Shown here: positions 12,000 to 23,300 of the stretch, piece by piece
Numbering within the stretch: the first letter of the stretch is position 1
Layout of the letters: the number at the start of each line of letters is the position of its first letter
Assembly: GCA_021464245.1 (NCBI GenBank)
Contig: JADCRB010000040.1
Span: forward strand, 9,007,534-9,071,533
Length of the DNA: 64,000 nt
Direction of reading: 5' to 3'
Origin: Carallia brachiata
Taxonomy: Eukaryota > Streptophyta > Magnoliopsida > Malpighiales > Rhizophoraceae
Notes under the pieces: model-generated
Database searches by the model: none
Told to the model about the DNA's origin: nothing
The model's input: the letters and a program-made list of their open reading frames with translations, nothing else
Program-made: the position numbers and the translations under genes

Positions 12000-12490
12000 T
12001 GCAATGGTAAGTATTGTTTCTTTCTTGTTTTCATCATGTTTTAAGAAGATTTCTTGATTTATAAGCTTATCAAAAGCTCTTTGTAGGATATGGGTATAAC
12101 TCGTGCTCGTATTCTTGCATTGATTTCTTTGTACTTAGGTCCAAGGCCATTAAGAGTTTTTATTACCTTCTGAGCATTTCTAAGGGAAGAGTCAGCAATC
12201 GCAAGTTCATTGACAATAGCTATAAAGTCCCTTAAATATTTAGCCACTGATTTGTTGTCTTTGACAACCATTGCTAAGGTTCCTCTTAAACCATAAATCA
12301 TGGTTTGTGACTTGTTAGCATGTGCAGTGTATCAACTGTCTAAATCTTGTTTAGCAACAGTGATAACAGCAACTATAGGAGCAATCGTTGCATCAACTAA
12401 GGCTTTGCATGTCGAAGTACACCATCTTGCCTGTTCCACAATTTGTACTTTGCATTAAAGATGTTATTGCCATTTTGCATGATTGTTGCT
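12000..12490 (-). pseudogene. Second copia element: gag fragment (copia-2)
   Basis: The - strand encodes MIYGLRGTLAMVVKDNKSVA, then YLRDFIAIVNELAIA and IKTLNGLGPKYKEINARIRA. This is the conserved copia Gag (UBN2) region with its KSVAEYL-like and LNGLGPEY-like blocks. The upstream part of the domain (DTLHMLTSHKP) continues in frame but holds a stop near 12330. Nothing of pol follows on its 3' side; copia-1 lies there instead. A degenerate primer-binding site on the same strand near 12774-12787 (TATCAGAGT core) fits the expected start of the element. Confidence 0.75.
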
Positions 12491-13074
12491 AGTGGCTAAG
12501 GATATGATCCATCGATGCATACCATTAGATCGTATCCATAAAACAAGGTTATAAGTTGGGCCCTCCAAGTAAGGTTTATGTTGTTGCCTATGAGTTTGAG
12601 AGGAATTTGTGAGGCAACATTGAAGGTTACCAAGGTATTGGAAATAATGTGTGACTAGTTACTTAGATTGAGGGTGGAACCATTATTTGGTTTAAGTTAT
12701 TTTGAAAGGCTATGGAGGTGGTCTAGATTTATGCCAGGTACAGTTAAAAGGTCAGCTTGTTAGAGCTACAAGTACTCTGATATCGTGAAAAGGGAGTGAA
12801 GTTTATGAAAAAAAAAAACTCAATATTATCCATTGACTACAAAATATATTTATACAATATGAATACAATCAAGGAATGAATGTATGAGTTATATTTGGCA
12901 AATATTTATTCTTATAATTTAGAGGAGAACCCTTAGAATGTTGCTGTATATATTGCCTGAATTGTGGAATGATCTTGTTTGAAATTTGTAATGATTGTTA
13001 AGAGATTTTTATTGGTTTAGTTATTATCTTATAAAGTTCTACTCGAGTTGTTACTTCTAAATTTTCTTTTGCAC
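12491..13074. other. Remnant upstream part of copia-2 and AT-rich DNA
   Basis: The - strand near 12774-12787 has TATCAGAGT, similar to the tRNA-Met primer-binding site. Sequence above it would then be the 5' LTR of copia-2. No intact gene is visible. Confidence 0.4.
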
Positions 13075-14400
13075 TTAGCGATGTGTTGTGTGCTCCTCAT
13101 AAAAAAAGACACTTACTTTATGTTTCTCAGTTTTCCAAAACCAATAATAGCTCTATTGGATTCTTTCCTTCTTCATTTGTTGTGAAGGATTTTAGCACGG
13201 AGGCATCACTCATTCATGGCTGGAGTATTAAGAACCTGTCTAAGTGGCCATCGTCTATATCTCAACCACTATCCATTTTGGCCTAACACACAAGCCTACA
13301 GCTCACTCTTTCTTTATGGCACCAACGACTCATTATCTCCATGAATGATCACTTTGCCAAATTCTATTAATCCATCATCTTCCCTCTTTTAAAATCATCC
13401 CCCTTAAACTCATATAATTTTTGTCTTTGTAATAAAAGTCATAAACTTCCATTTGAAGTTTCCTTACTCCATAGCTCAAAGCCTCTTGAGTTATGGTGGC
13501 TTGCTCTCATCACGTCCTTTAATCAATATTTAGTAATATGTTATTTTTTTGGACATTTTACAAAATCTACTTGGTTGTATCCTCTCAAACAAGAAATTGA
13601 TGTTCCCCTAATTTTTTGGACGTTTCAAAATTTGGTCAAAGTATGCTTCTAATATCCTATTATTACTGTTTACTACGATCTTGGAGGTGAATACCTTTGC
13701 CTACATCATTTTCTCTCAGCACACAACGTGAAATTCAACTTTAATATTTCCCCCTCGTACTCCTAAATATGTTAGCATAGTTGAACGACGTCATCACCAT
13801 ATTACTAATATTGCGTTAACTCTTCTCCACCATATATCCATACCACTCAAACATTGGACCTCAACTTGTCAAGATGTAGTTTCTCTTGTTGATAAAATGC
13901 CCACTTCACCCTTCGCCACCTTTTGAGGCTTTGTTTCACATAACCCCCAACTATTACACACTTAAAGGTTTTGGGTGCTTGTGCTACCATTCGCTCAATC
14001 TATATACACATTATATGCTTTAACCAAAGTCCAAACCATCTGTCTATTTGGGTTATTCCACTTCCAACCGTTGCATCACAAACTCATAAAGTTTCAAGTC
14101 TCTTGTGACTTCATCAATTCTTACTCAGACGCCTCATAGTTGTTCTCTCCTAAGGTCCCACTCTTATCTTCTTGCTAGTTTACGTCGATGATAACATTGT
14201 TACCAGCAACCAGCCCATTGAAATCAACCAGGTCACGTATGTGCTTCTTTCTCACTTTTCTATTAAAGATCTTGGGGACCTTGGCTTCTTCTTTGGGGCA
14301 GAAGTCCTACGCATTAAAAATGGGCTCTTACTTTCACAAAGCTAACATTTATTGGAATTTCTTCAAAAGACCAACATATATCAAGCTAAACGTGTGTTTG
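13075..14400 (+). pseudogene. Third copia element: integrase and reverse transcriptase remnants (copia-3)
   Basis: The + strand begins with the GAG-pre-integrase region (HKKRHLLYVSQFSKTNN and FFPSSFVVKDFSTEASL), then eroded integrase (SFNQYLVICYFFGHFTKSTW; further on THLKVLG and SKPSVYLGYSTSN), with stops and frame changes throughout. From about 14180 it jumps to the end of reverse transcriptase: VYVDDNIVTSNQP, IEINQVTYVLLSHFSIKDLG and GAEVLRIKNGLLLSQ. Between these the linker and most of the reverse transcriptase are missing, so there was an internal deletion. The element is on the opposite strand to copia-1 and -2, hence an independent insertion. Confidence 0.8.
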
Positions 14401-14559
14401 AGTGTTTAAATTCTCACAAAAAGCAACCAGGGAAATGTTCAATATTCTTACTAATATTAATACTAGTTTTGATTAATTTTAATTTGGATTTGTATTCTCA
14501 ATTTGAAGTATCATTTTTTCTTTTGTATATTAAGTTCTCACAAGTCAAAAGCTTTGAAT
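14401..14559 (+). other. Short non-coding segment before the Athila-like gag
   Basis: AT-rich. Probably the leader of the Athila-like element or the junction between the two retroelements. No LTR end was recognised. Confidence 0.3.
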
Positions 14560-15460
14560 TAGTACCAGTTGACAAGGAGAATGAGAAAACTATTTCTCAA
14601 ATCAATAGAGAAAAGAAGAAGGCTTTGTCAACTTCCAAATGAAGAGCAAAGTAGTTTAAAAGATTATTTTGTCATGCTTATCAATAGAATCCATTCTAGC
14701 ATGAGGAGGCTAGCTATCCAAGCTAATAATATTAAAATCAAGTCAGCTATCATTCAAATGATCTAGATATTTGTTCAGTTTGGAGGCCTTCCAAATGATC
14801 ATCTTAACCTCCATTTTACAAGCTTTTTAGAGATTTGTGACATGTTTAAAAACAATGGTGTGTCAGATGATGCCACAAGGTTCTGATTGTTTCCATTCTT
14901 TTTGAGAGACAAGGCAAAGATTTGATTGAGTTTGTTACTTTAAGGTTTGATCATTATATGGGAGGAGTTCACACAAAGATTTCTTGCCCAATTCTTTCTA
15001 CTTGATGAGACTGCAAAAATGAGGAATGATATCACTTTTTTTCTGCAACATGACATTGAGACATTGTATGATGTATGGGAAAGGTACAAGGATCTACTTC
15101 AAACATGTCCACATCATGGTCTTCATAAATGGCTTCAGGTTCAAACATTTTACAATGAACTCCTTAGTTCTACTCAGATTACCATTGATGCAGTAGTAGG
15201 AGGAGCTCTTATGTGTAAAAATATTAATGAGACAAATGATTTACTTGAGAATATGGTTTTGAGCAACAATAATTGGAATTCAAAATGGACACACCAAAAG
15301 AAGTAGCTAGAATTGATGAGCTCGATGCTATTTCAGCTCACACTGCACAAGTGGCAGCTTTATCCGAGAAATTCGATTAGATGGGAGTCCATGTGGTGCT
15401 AGGTGTAATGAGTTGTGACCTATGTAGTGAAAATCATCCTAGCAAAAGTTTTTATATGAC
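14560..15460 (+). pseudogene. Athila-like Ty3/gypsy gag
   Basis: One reading frame runs from about 14640 to 15306 and matches Athila-lineage Gag: VQFGGLPNDH, then FLEICDMFKNNGVSDDA, LFPFFLRDKAK, AKMRNDITFF, LYDVWERYKDLLQTCPHHGL and LQVQTFYNELL. It has in-frame stops at 14764, 14884, 14923 and 14941, then stays open to 15306. The lesions are point stops more than frameshifts, which suggests an old, slowly decaying copy. Its job would have been the nucleocapsid of the particle. The protease region follows on the same strand. Confidence 0.85.
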
Positions 15461-16500
15461 TAACAAAGGTGTTTAGTTTGTTTCCAACTAAAACCATTAG
15501 CAACACAATCCTGACCTTAACTTCTACAATCCAAGCTAGAAAAATCATCCTAATTTTTCATGGACCAACAACACAGGTTAGCAACCATTTGCCATAAAAC
15601 CTCTTGGACTTTCCCAACCTATGCAACTTCAAGAAAATAAACCAACAATGAAAGAAATATTTTCGCAATAAATGGCCAAGAATGATACCATCCTTCAGAG
15701 TTAAGCTACTTCAATTTGAAATCTAGAGGTACAACTTGGTCGATTCGCGAATTCCATAAGCAATAGAGCACAAGGTTCTCTTCTAAGCAATACCGATGAG
15801 AATCCCAAAATAAAGGGCAAAGAACACTGTAAATCCATCACCTTGAGGAGTGAAAAAGAAATAACAAGTCCTAAGAATCATGAATTTGCATTAACAAACT
15901 TGTCTAAGAAAGATGAAGAAAATAAGAAAATGAGTGACAATTAAGGGCTATTAGATTCTTCTCAATTTGAAACTTAACTTGGCACATAAACCAAACCCCA
16001 TCCACAATCAAGAGCACTATAATTAGTACCCTCATCTCCCACAAAGGTTCCAAAAGAAGAAACTTTACCAACAACTCTCCAAATTCATGGATGTCTTCAA
16101 GAAGCTACATATCAACGTTGCATTTGCTGATGTATTAGAACAAATGTCGAGTTATGCTAAATTTATGAAGGAAATCATAATACAGACAAAGCGTTTGGAG
16201 GACATTGAGACATTGGCTTTATTTGAGGAGTGAAGTTCTATTCTCTAAAGCAAACTTCCAACAAAATTGAAGGATCTAGGAAGCTTTCTATTCTTTGCAC
16301 CATAAGTAATCAATTCTTAAAAAAAAAACTCTTTGTGTTTGGGAGCAAGTGTCAATTTGATGCCATTATCCACATTCAAGAGGCTTGGTTTGAGGGAAGC
16401 AAAGGCCACCACTGTGACTTTACAATTGATAGATCATTCTTTAAAAATCCCAAAAGGGTAATTAAAGATGTTGTGAAAGTTGAGAATTTGATTCTACCTA
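15461..16500 (+). pseudogene. Athila-like gag end and protease region, heavily broken
   Basis: Most of this stretch translates only in short pieces. Near 16345 the + strand regains the Athila protease signature GASVNLMPLSTFKRLGL, followed by TTVTLQLIDHSL and VENLILPKDF. The codon for the catalytic Asp, which normally stands two residues before GAS, appears to have lost one base. The coding sequence then stops at 16508, where the foldback element is inserted, and resumes in the same sense at 17391. Confidence 0.75.
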
Positions 16501-16508
16501 AAGATTTT
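16501..16508 (+). repeat. Left target-site duplication of the foldback element (AAGATTTT)
   Basis: AAGATTTT here is repeated exactly at 17383-17390. Removing one copy plus the insert rejoins the Athila codons for KDF and VILD, which confirms the boundaries. Confidence 0.85.
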
Positions 16509-17382
16509 AGGCTTAAAAAAAGATTTTGCACTCCACGTTTAACGATTTCTGTCATTTTGCTCTCATTGTTTTTTCTTGTTAGATTGTGCCCTCAAACTTT
16601 TTTTTGTTAACTATTTATGGCCTTTTTCGTTAGTCAACTGCCACGTCAGTAACTTTTGACAAGTCAACATGCCACGTAAGAAAAATTTGCCACGTTAGCA
16701 TGTCACGTCAGAAAAATTTGCTAACGTGACATATTTCAAAAATCAGTTTCTTTATTTTTTTTCATTTTTAATTTATAATTTTAATGTGATAAAAAGAAAT
16801 GGAAAATACAATTTTCTTTTTATTGAAAAATGATAATTTTAATGTTTTAAAAAAAATAAAAAAAGTAAAATTAGTTTTCTTTTTTTTTCCAAAGTAAAAA
16901 AGTAAAATTAATTAAAAGAGAAAACAAATTTTAATTTTTTTGTGTTTGTTTAAAAGTAAAATTACGTTTCCAAAAATTATTTTTTTTTTTTTTTAGTACC
17001 TTTTTTATTGGAAAAAATAAAACTAACTTTTTTTGCGTTTTTAAAAAAATTAAAATTAGGATTTTTTGATGAAAAAGAAAATTGTGTTTTTCATTTCTTT
17101 TTATCATATTAAAATTATAAATTAACAAAATGAAAAAAGAAAAAATCTATTTTTGGAATATGCCACATCAGTAAATTTTTCTAACGTGGCATGCGAACAT
17201 GGCAAATTTTTCTTACGTGGCATGCTGACTTCTCGAAATATGCTGACGTGGCAGTTGACTAACAACAAAGGGCATCAATAGTTAACGGAAAAAAGTTAGA
17301 GGGCATAATCTAACAAAAAAAAACGATGAGGGCAAAACGATAGAAATTGTTGAACGTGGAGGACAAAATCTTGATTTAAGCT
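16509..17382. mobile_element. Foldback (long terminal inverted repeat) DNA transposon, 874 bp, non-autonomous
   Basis: The two halves are reverse complements with moderate divergence. The left end AGGCTTAAA pairs with the right end TTTAAGCT, and the next ~230 bp on each side match, including the shared blocks TTTTGxxCTCCACGTT, CAACTGCCACGTCAG and TTGCCACGTTAGCATG-like segments. The AT-rich centre (about 16750-17140) is also largely self-complementary. There is no coding capacity. The 8-bp duplication (9 bp with one mismatch) and the long inverted repeats suggest a Mutator- or hAT-related MITE; the arms look more Mutator-like. It is nested in the Athila protease region. A transcript through it would fold into a long hairpin. 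Confidence 0.85.
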
Positions 17383-17390
17383 AAGATTTT
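17383..17390 (+). repeat. Right target-site duplication of the foldback element (AAGATTTT)
   Basis: Exact copy of 16501-16508. Confidence 0.85.
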
Positions 17391-18100
17391 GTTATCTTGG
17401 ATAGAAGAGGACTATAAGATCCCTATTATCTTGGGAGGCCTTTTCTAACCATGGGGAGGACTTTAATAAATGTGCAATAAGGTAAGCTCACCATACAGTT
17501 ATAATCAAGCAGTCAAGTTCAACATGTTTAAAGCCATAAAATTCCCTAGTGAGTCTGATGTTTGCTTCAAAATTGATATGGTGGATAAGCTTGCTGAAGA
17601 TTTTTCTTTGAATGGTCAACCAATAGATCCTCTAGAGGCAGTCCTTAGGCATGCACGCATTGCGGATGATTTGAAGGTAATTGAATATGTCAATTTATTA
17701 GATGCATCATCAACACTATTTGGACAAATAGCAAAGTTTGAGCTATTAAATTCTTTATCAAATTGGGATGTCATGAAGCCATTTGTAGAGGAACACCAAC
17801 TTTGGAGTTCAAGCCACTACCAAATTACCTTCAATATATATATATATTTTTTTGGAGAATCATCAACTCTACTGATGATAATTTCTTATGCACTTGATGA
17901 TGTACAACAAGAGAAGCTGTTAAGGGTTTTGACAGAGTATAAGAGAGCATTGGGTTGGTCATTAGCTGATATTTGGGGCATTAGTCCTTTTGTTTTTATG
18001 CATAAAATTCTACTATAAGATCACTTTAGATCTACTTTTGAAGCACAAAGAAGGCTAAATCCAATTATAAAGGAAGTTTTGAAGAAGAAAAAAAATCAAT
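17391..18100 (+). pseudogene. Athila-like protease-to-reverse-transcriptase linker
   Basis: Directly after the foldback element the + strand encodes VILDR, then in other frames DYKIPIILG and the TMGRTLINV block, the expected continuation of the Athila protease. From 17470 an open frame of about 180 codons includes FNMFKAIKFPSESDVCFKIDM, VDKLAEDFSL and DPLEAVLRHA, characteristic of the segment between protease and reverse transcriptase. It ends at a stop at 18016. Near 17930 ALGWSLADIWGISP matches the conserved pre-RT block (W-x(2)-ADI-x-GI-x-P). Confidence 0.8.
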
Positions 18101-18509
18101 GACATGACCATAGTATTATCCATCCTATATTAGATAGTGCCTGGGTGAGTCCAGTACAATGTGTTCCAAAGAAGGGTGACATGACTGTGGTAAAGAATGA
18201 GAACAATGAACTTATCCCTACTAAAACTAATTTAGGTTGGAGAGTTTGTATGGACTACTGCAAGCTCTACAAAGCCACAAGGAAATATCACTTCCCTTTG
18301 CCTTTCATAGATCAAATGTTGGATCGGTTGGCTAGTCATAACTATTATTGCATTCTTGATGGATATTCTAAATACAATCAGATAGCTATTATCCCAAAAA
18401 ATCAAGAGAATACCACATTCACTTGCCCTTATGGTACTTTTGCATTTAGGAGGATACCCTTTGGTTTTTGTAATACACCAACTACATTCCAACATTGCAT
18501 GATGTCGCA
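18101..18509 (+). pseudogene. Athila-like reverse transcriptase, N-terminal part only
   Basis: The frame reads SPVQCVPKKGDMTVV, then WRVCMDYCKLYKATRKYHFP, PFIDQMLDRLASHNYYCILD and TFAFRRIPFGFCNTPTTFQ. The ILDGYS Asp is the first catalytic residue of the reverse transcriptase and is present. The match ends at CMMS (about 18509), in the middle of the palm, before the YMDD-like box. RNase H and integrase are missing. The sequence that follows is unrelated and leads into the 0.7-kb tandem array, so the element was cut or rearranged at this point. Unlike the gag, this stretch is nearly free of stops. Confidence 0.88.
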
Positions 18510-18770
18510 GGAGACTTGATGCCATATAGTGCTATGCAGACTCGGCCAACACCCAGCCTTTTGTTTGGGCCTCTTGACCCAAGCCCACTATATGGTGGAA
18601 GCCCATGGACATGTGGCCCAATATCCTCTATGTAGCCCATGCCATGGCCCACCTTGGGACACACATGTACGCTCATACCTACATTGAAACCTCTTAGATT
18701 TCAGCTTGTCTCAAGGAGTGCCCAGCCACTCCAAAGTCTCATACCTGGAATTGGTACAAGGTGTCACCAA
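18510..18770. other. Transition between Athila-like remnant and the tandem array
   Basis: The sequence is unrelated to the reverse transcriptase before it. It repeats short AGCCCA/GGCCCA words ('aagcccac', 'aagcccatgg', 'gtggccca', 'tagcccatg', 'atggccca') but does not yet match the 0.7-kb monomer. I cannot tell if it is the start of another element or a degenerate array edge. Confidence 0.4.
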
Positions 18771-20298
18771 CTCCAGCATGATCAGTGCTCAAATGACTCA
18801 CAGCAGCCCATCAAATCTTTGTCATCAAGATGACGTGCCCTCACAGTCATTTGTTTCGTGTGCAGTGCAATATTTACAGTATACCCAGGCCATTTACAGC
18901 ATGATGTGCCAGGCCAATGCCCAGAGCATAGCTAGTGTTTTGTATTTGCTTCATTGAAGGCTAAAGAATGATGTGTTAGGCAAACTCCTCAGTTGCAAGC
19001 AGTGTGCAGATACCCCGCGCATCATCGCCAGCATGCTGGCAACCTTTGTGTCATTATAAGATGGTTGACACCCATGTCATAGTCCAACATGAAACCAATA
19101 GGCTGGACCCTCAACATATTTGGGTCAACATGTTGACACCCTGAGCTTTTTGGATTACGTGTCAACACATGTGCATCGTCTCCAGTGGGTAAACACCAAA
19201 GTACATCATCGACAGCTGGTTAATATGGCCCAGTAATAGAGCACATCAGGGACAATGTGTAGAAACTTCGCACATCGTTGCAAGCATCCCAACAACCTGT
19301 GTTTCATGGCAAAAGCATTGGCATCCACATCGCATTGTAGCAAAGAGCTAGTGGGCTTGTAGGCCATCAAATCTTTATTAGTGGGGTAACGCGGCCTCAC
19401 ACTCTATAATGTTGTGTGTAGCCTGATATTTGTAGTATTTCTAATCCATATACAATGACCAAATCATGGGCAATGCTTTATGTTTATGTTACTGAGCGGT
19501 GCAACGTGCTATTGTAGGGAGACTTCCCATCACATCTAGGATAGTGTGCGCATGCTCTGGTGCCTGATTGCAGCCCACGCATTCTAGATATTGTATTGGC
19601 CCCGACGTTCTTTGTAGCAAACTCTAAAATGGTTGACATCACAACAAGTTGTCTGCAGCAAAATAACATAACCTAGGACCTAACGATGCCGTGGGCAGTG
19701 TGTTGATACCACGCGCATCGTCACGAATGGAATGGCACCTCAACAAGTCCTTCGCAGCTACCTCCGGCAACTTAGAACCTCAATGCTTTTAGGTCAATAT
19801 GTTGACTCCCAAAGCATTTGAGACAGCATGCTAACATATGTGCATTGTCTTCAGCTGTCTGAGACCTCACACATCGTTAGTAATGGGCTAGAACCTCAAT
19901 ATCTCCTCAATAGTAGCCTGCAGTGGCTGCACCTCCAACACATTTGTGTCAACTTGTTGACACCCTGAGTTGTTGAGATCGCGTACGAACACATGTGCAT
20001 CGTTTCTAGTAGGCTGGCACTCAAGTATGTCATCGACAATTGGTTGAAACAAGCAAGAAACTGAGTAGGTCAGGGACAATACATAGACACCTGCACATCG
20101 TCGCTAGTGGCTAGCATCTTAGCATGTCAGGGGCTTCATGCAAACATGACGTGCATCATTGCCAACATGCTAGCAACCCACCTGTCATTGTAAGAGTATT
20201 GGTACTCACATCGCACTACAACACAAAGCTAGCAAGATGGCACATAAAATCTTCATCAATTGGGCAAGGAGGCCTCCCACTCTATTGTGTCATGTACG

Positions 20299-20367
20299 GA
20301 AGAATCAAACTTTATATTTCACGCTCAATCCTAAACAAAATTTCTAAGAAAAATTGCATAGAGAAAT
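20299..20367. repeat. ~68-bp insertion within one array monomer
   Basis: In other monomers 'gtcatgtac' or 'gttgtgtgc' is followed directly by 'agcatgatatttgca' or 'agcgtgctatttgca'. Here an AT-rich stretch starting 'ggaagaatcaaac' and ending 'gcatagagaaa' intervenes before 'tgtgctatttgcag'. No target duplication is evident. Confidence 0.55.
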
Positions 20368-23300
20368 GTGCTATTTGCAGCATACCCAAGCCATTTGCAG
20401 CATGATTTGTTTGGGGTCAACCCCCCGATAGTGGGTAGTGTTATATGCCTACATCACCAAACACTTCAGCATCCTATTACAAGCAGGCACCCCAGCAAAT
20501 CGGGGGTCGTTTACACATGCTTCAGGCGTAGTTGATAGTGTGTTGGCAACCCACGATATTTATTCAGCATATTGGAACCCACAACCTCTCTAGCAAGCTG
20601 CAAGCATGTTGACACTCCATCAACTGGTCTACAGTGAACTGAAGTGGGTTGGCACCTAATTGTGTCGAAGCCAGTGTGTTGAAACCTCACGCATCATCAC
20701 TAGTGAGCTGTTACCTCAGCATGTCCTTGGCAGCGGCCTCTAGAGGGCTATTAGCACCTAAACACGTTTGGGTAAGCATGTTGAAACCCTAAGCATTGGG
20801 GATAGTGTGCCAACACATGTGCATCGTCCCTAGCGTACTAGCACCTTAGTACATTTTCAACAGTTGGTGGAGAAGAGCGGGTAACAGAGCACATCGGGGA
20901 CAGTACGCAAACACCTTCAACATTGTCACCAACATGTTGACAGCCTGCATATCATTGCAAGATTGTTGTTATCCACACCATGCTACAACATGAAGCCATA
21001 GGGCTGACAATCCATCAAATCTTCATCAATAGGGTAAAGCGGCCTTGCACTCTATCGCATCATGTGTTGGGTGATATTTGCAATATCAGGCCGTTTCCAA
21101 TATGATGTGTTCGAGCTGACCCCACTGATCATGGCCAATGTCTTGCGCTTGCATTACTGAATGCTGCAATGTACTATTGCAGGGAGACACCTTAACACAT
21201 CAGGGTATAGTGTGCGCATGCCCTAGGCATCATTGTTAGTGCGATGGCAGCTGATGCATCATAGCCAACATATTAGACCCCACATTCTCTGAGCAAACAG
21301 CAAGCAGGCTAGTACCCCATCAAGTCGTTTGTAGTGAGCTAACGCAACCTGTCACCCAATCCTGTCGTGGGCTGTGAGTTAGTACCTCACGCATCATTAC
21401 CAATGGGCTAGCATCTCAGCATGTTGTCGGCAGCTGCCTCCAACACGTTTAGATAAGAATGTTAACACCCCAAGCATTAGTGACAACGTGCTAGCACATG
21501 TGCATCATTCCTAGCGTGCTAAAATCTTACTTTGTTGTCGACAGGTGGTAGAGATAGGCTAGTAACTAAGCATATCTAGAATAGCGTGTAGAGACTTCAT
21601 ACAATGTCATTAGTGACTGGCACTTTAGGATATTGGAGACTTCTTGAAGAGTCCTGGCAAAATGTCGTCAGCATGCTGGCAACCTGCTTGTCCTCGAAAG
21701 AGTGGGACCATAGCCGCACTATAGAATAAATCTAGCGAGCTGGCAGCCCAACAAATCTTTGTTAACGAGGTTATGTAGCCTCGCACTCCTTTGTGTCATT
21801 TATAGCGTGCCCAAGCTGTTTGCAGCATGATATGCTTGGGTCAACATTCAGATCGTGGGTAATGTTTTATGCTTGCCTCACCAAACGCTGCAACGCGCTA
21901 TTGTAAATAGGCCCGCCAGCACATCAATGGTTATGTGAGCATCATCCGGACGTCATTGTAATCGAGCTGATGTAACAAATTGATCCAATCTAACACCCAT
22001 TATGTCGAGTGTAAAGTGTTGAAATATTGTGCATCATCCCAATCGGGCTTGCACCGCTATATGTCCTCGGCAACTACTTACAGCGACTAGACCTCCAACA
22101 TGTTATGATTAGCACGTTGATGACCTAAGCATTTGGGATTATGGGCCTACACATATGCATCGTTTCTAGTAGGCTAGCACCTTAGTACATAATTGACAGT
22201 TTGTTGACATGGGTTAGTAAACGAGCACGTCAGAGACAACATGTAGACACCCTTCATATTGTCGCTAGTGGCTGGCACCTTATCATCTTAGGGGCTCTGT
22301 ACAAACACCTCGCACATCATCGCTAGCATGCTGGAAGCCTACGTGTCGTCATAAGAGTGTTGGCACTCACACCACATTGCAGCATGAAACCAGTGAGCTA
22401 GTAGCCCATCAAATATTTGTCAGCTGGGTAACGCAGCCTTCCACTCCATTGTGTTGTGTGTAGCATGTTATTTGTAGCATACCCAAGCCATTTGTTGCAT
22501 GATGTGTTGGGGATAACCACCCAATTGTGGGGTAGAGTTTTGAGATTACATCGCTAAATGCTTCAATGGCTATTACAAAGAGGTACTCTAGCACATCGAG
22601 GGCAATTTGAACATGCTCTAAGCGTCGTTGCCAACTTGCTGGTGGCTCACACATCATAGTCAGCATATTGGCACCTCGTCAAGTTGTCTATAACAAATTG
22701 ACACAGCTTGTCACCAAATTGTGTCGTGGGCAGTGTATTGACACCTTGCGTATCATCGCCAGTGAGCTAGCATCTCAACATGTCCCTGCTATCTCTGGTG
22801 GTATGGATCCTCAATGTGTTGGGTCAACATATTGACACCCTGATTATTTGGGATAGTGTGCTAACATATGTGCATTGTCTCCAATGTGCTAGCAGCCTAA
22901 TAGGTTGTCGATAGTTGTTTGAGACAAGCTGGTAGCTGAGCAAGTCAGGAATACAATGAAAATACCCCACACATCGTCACCATCATTCTGGTAGCCCGCA
23001 TGTCGTCGAAAGAGTTTTAGCACACACGCCACGCTATAAAATGAAGCCGGCTGGCTGGCAGCCCATCAAATCTTCTTAAATGGTAGGACGCGACCTCGCT
23101 CTCTATTGTGTCATGTACAGCATGATATTTGCAACATACTGAGGACATTTCCAGTATGATGTGTTCGGGCCAACCCACAAATTGTGCCCAGTATTCTGTT
23201 CTTGCATCATCGAACTCCATAGGATGCTATTATAGGGAGGCACCCCAACACATTGAGAGTAGTGCATGTTTGATCCAAGCATCATTGCCAATGTGCTGGC

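Noticed and set aside
16931..17128. Lys/Phe-rich open frame
   Set aside because: It lies in the AT-rich centre of the foldback element and is low-complexity.
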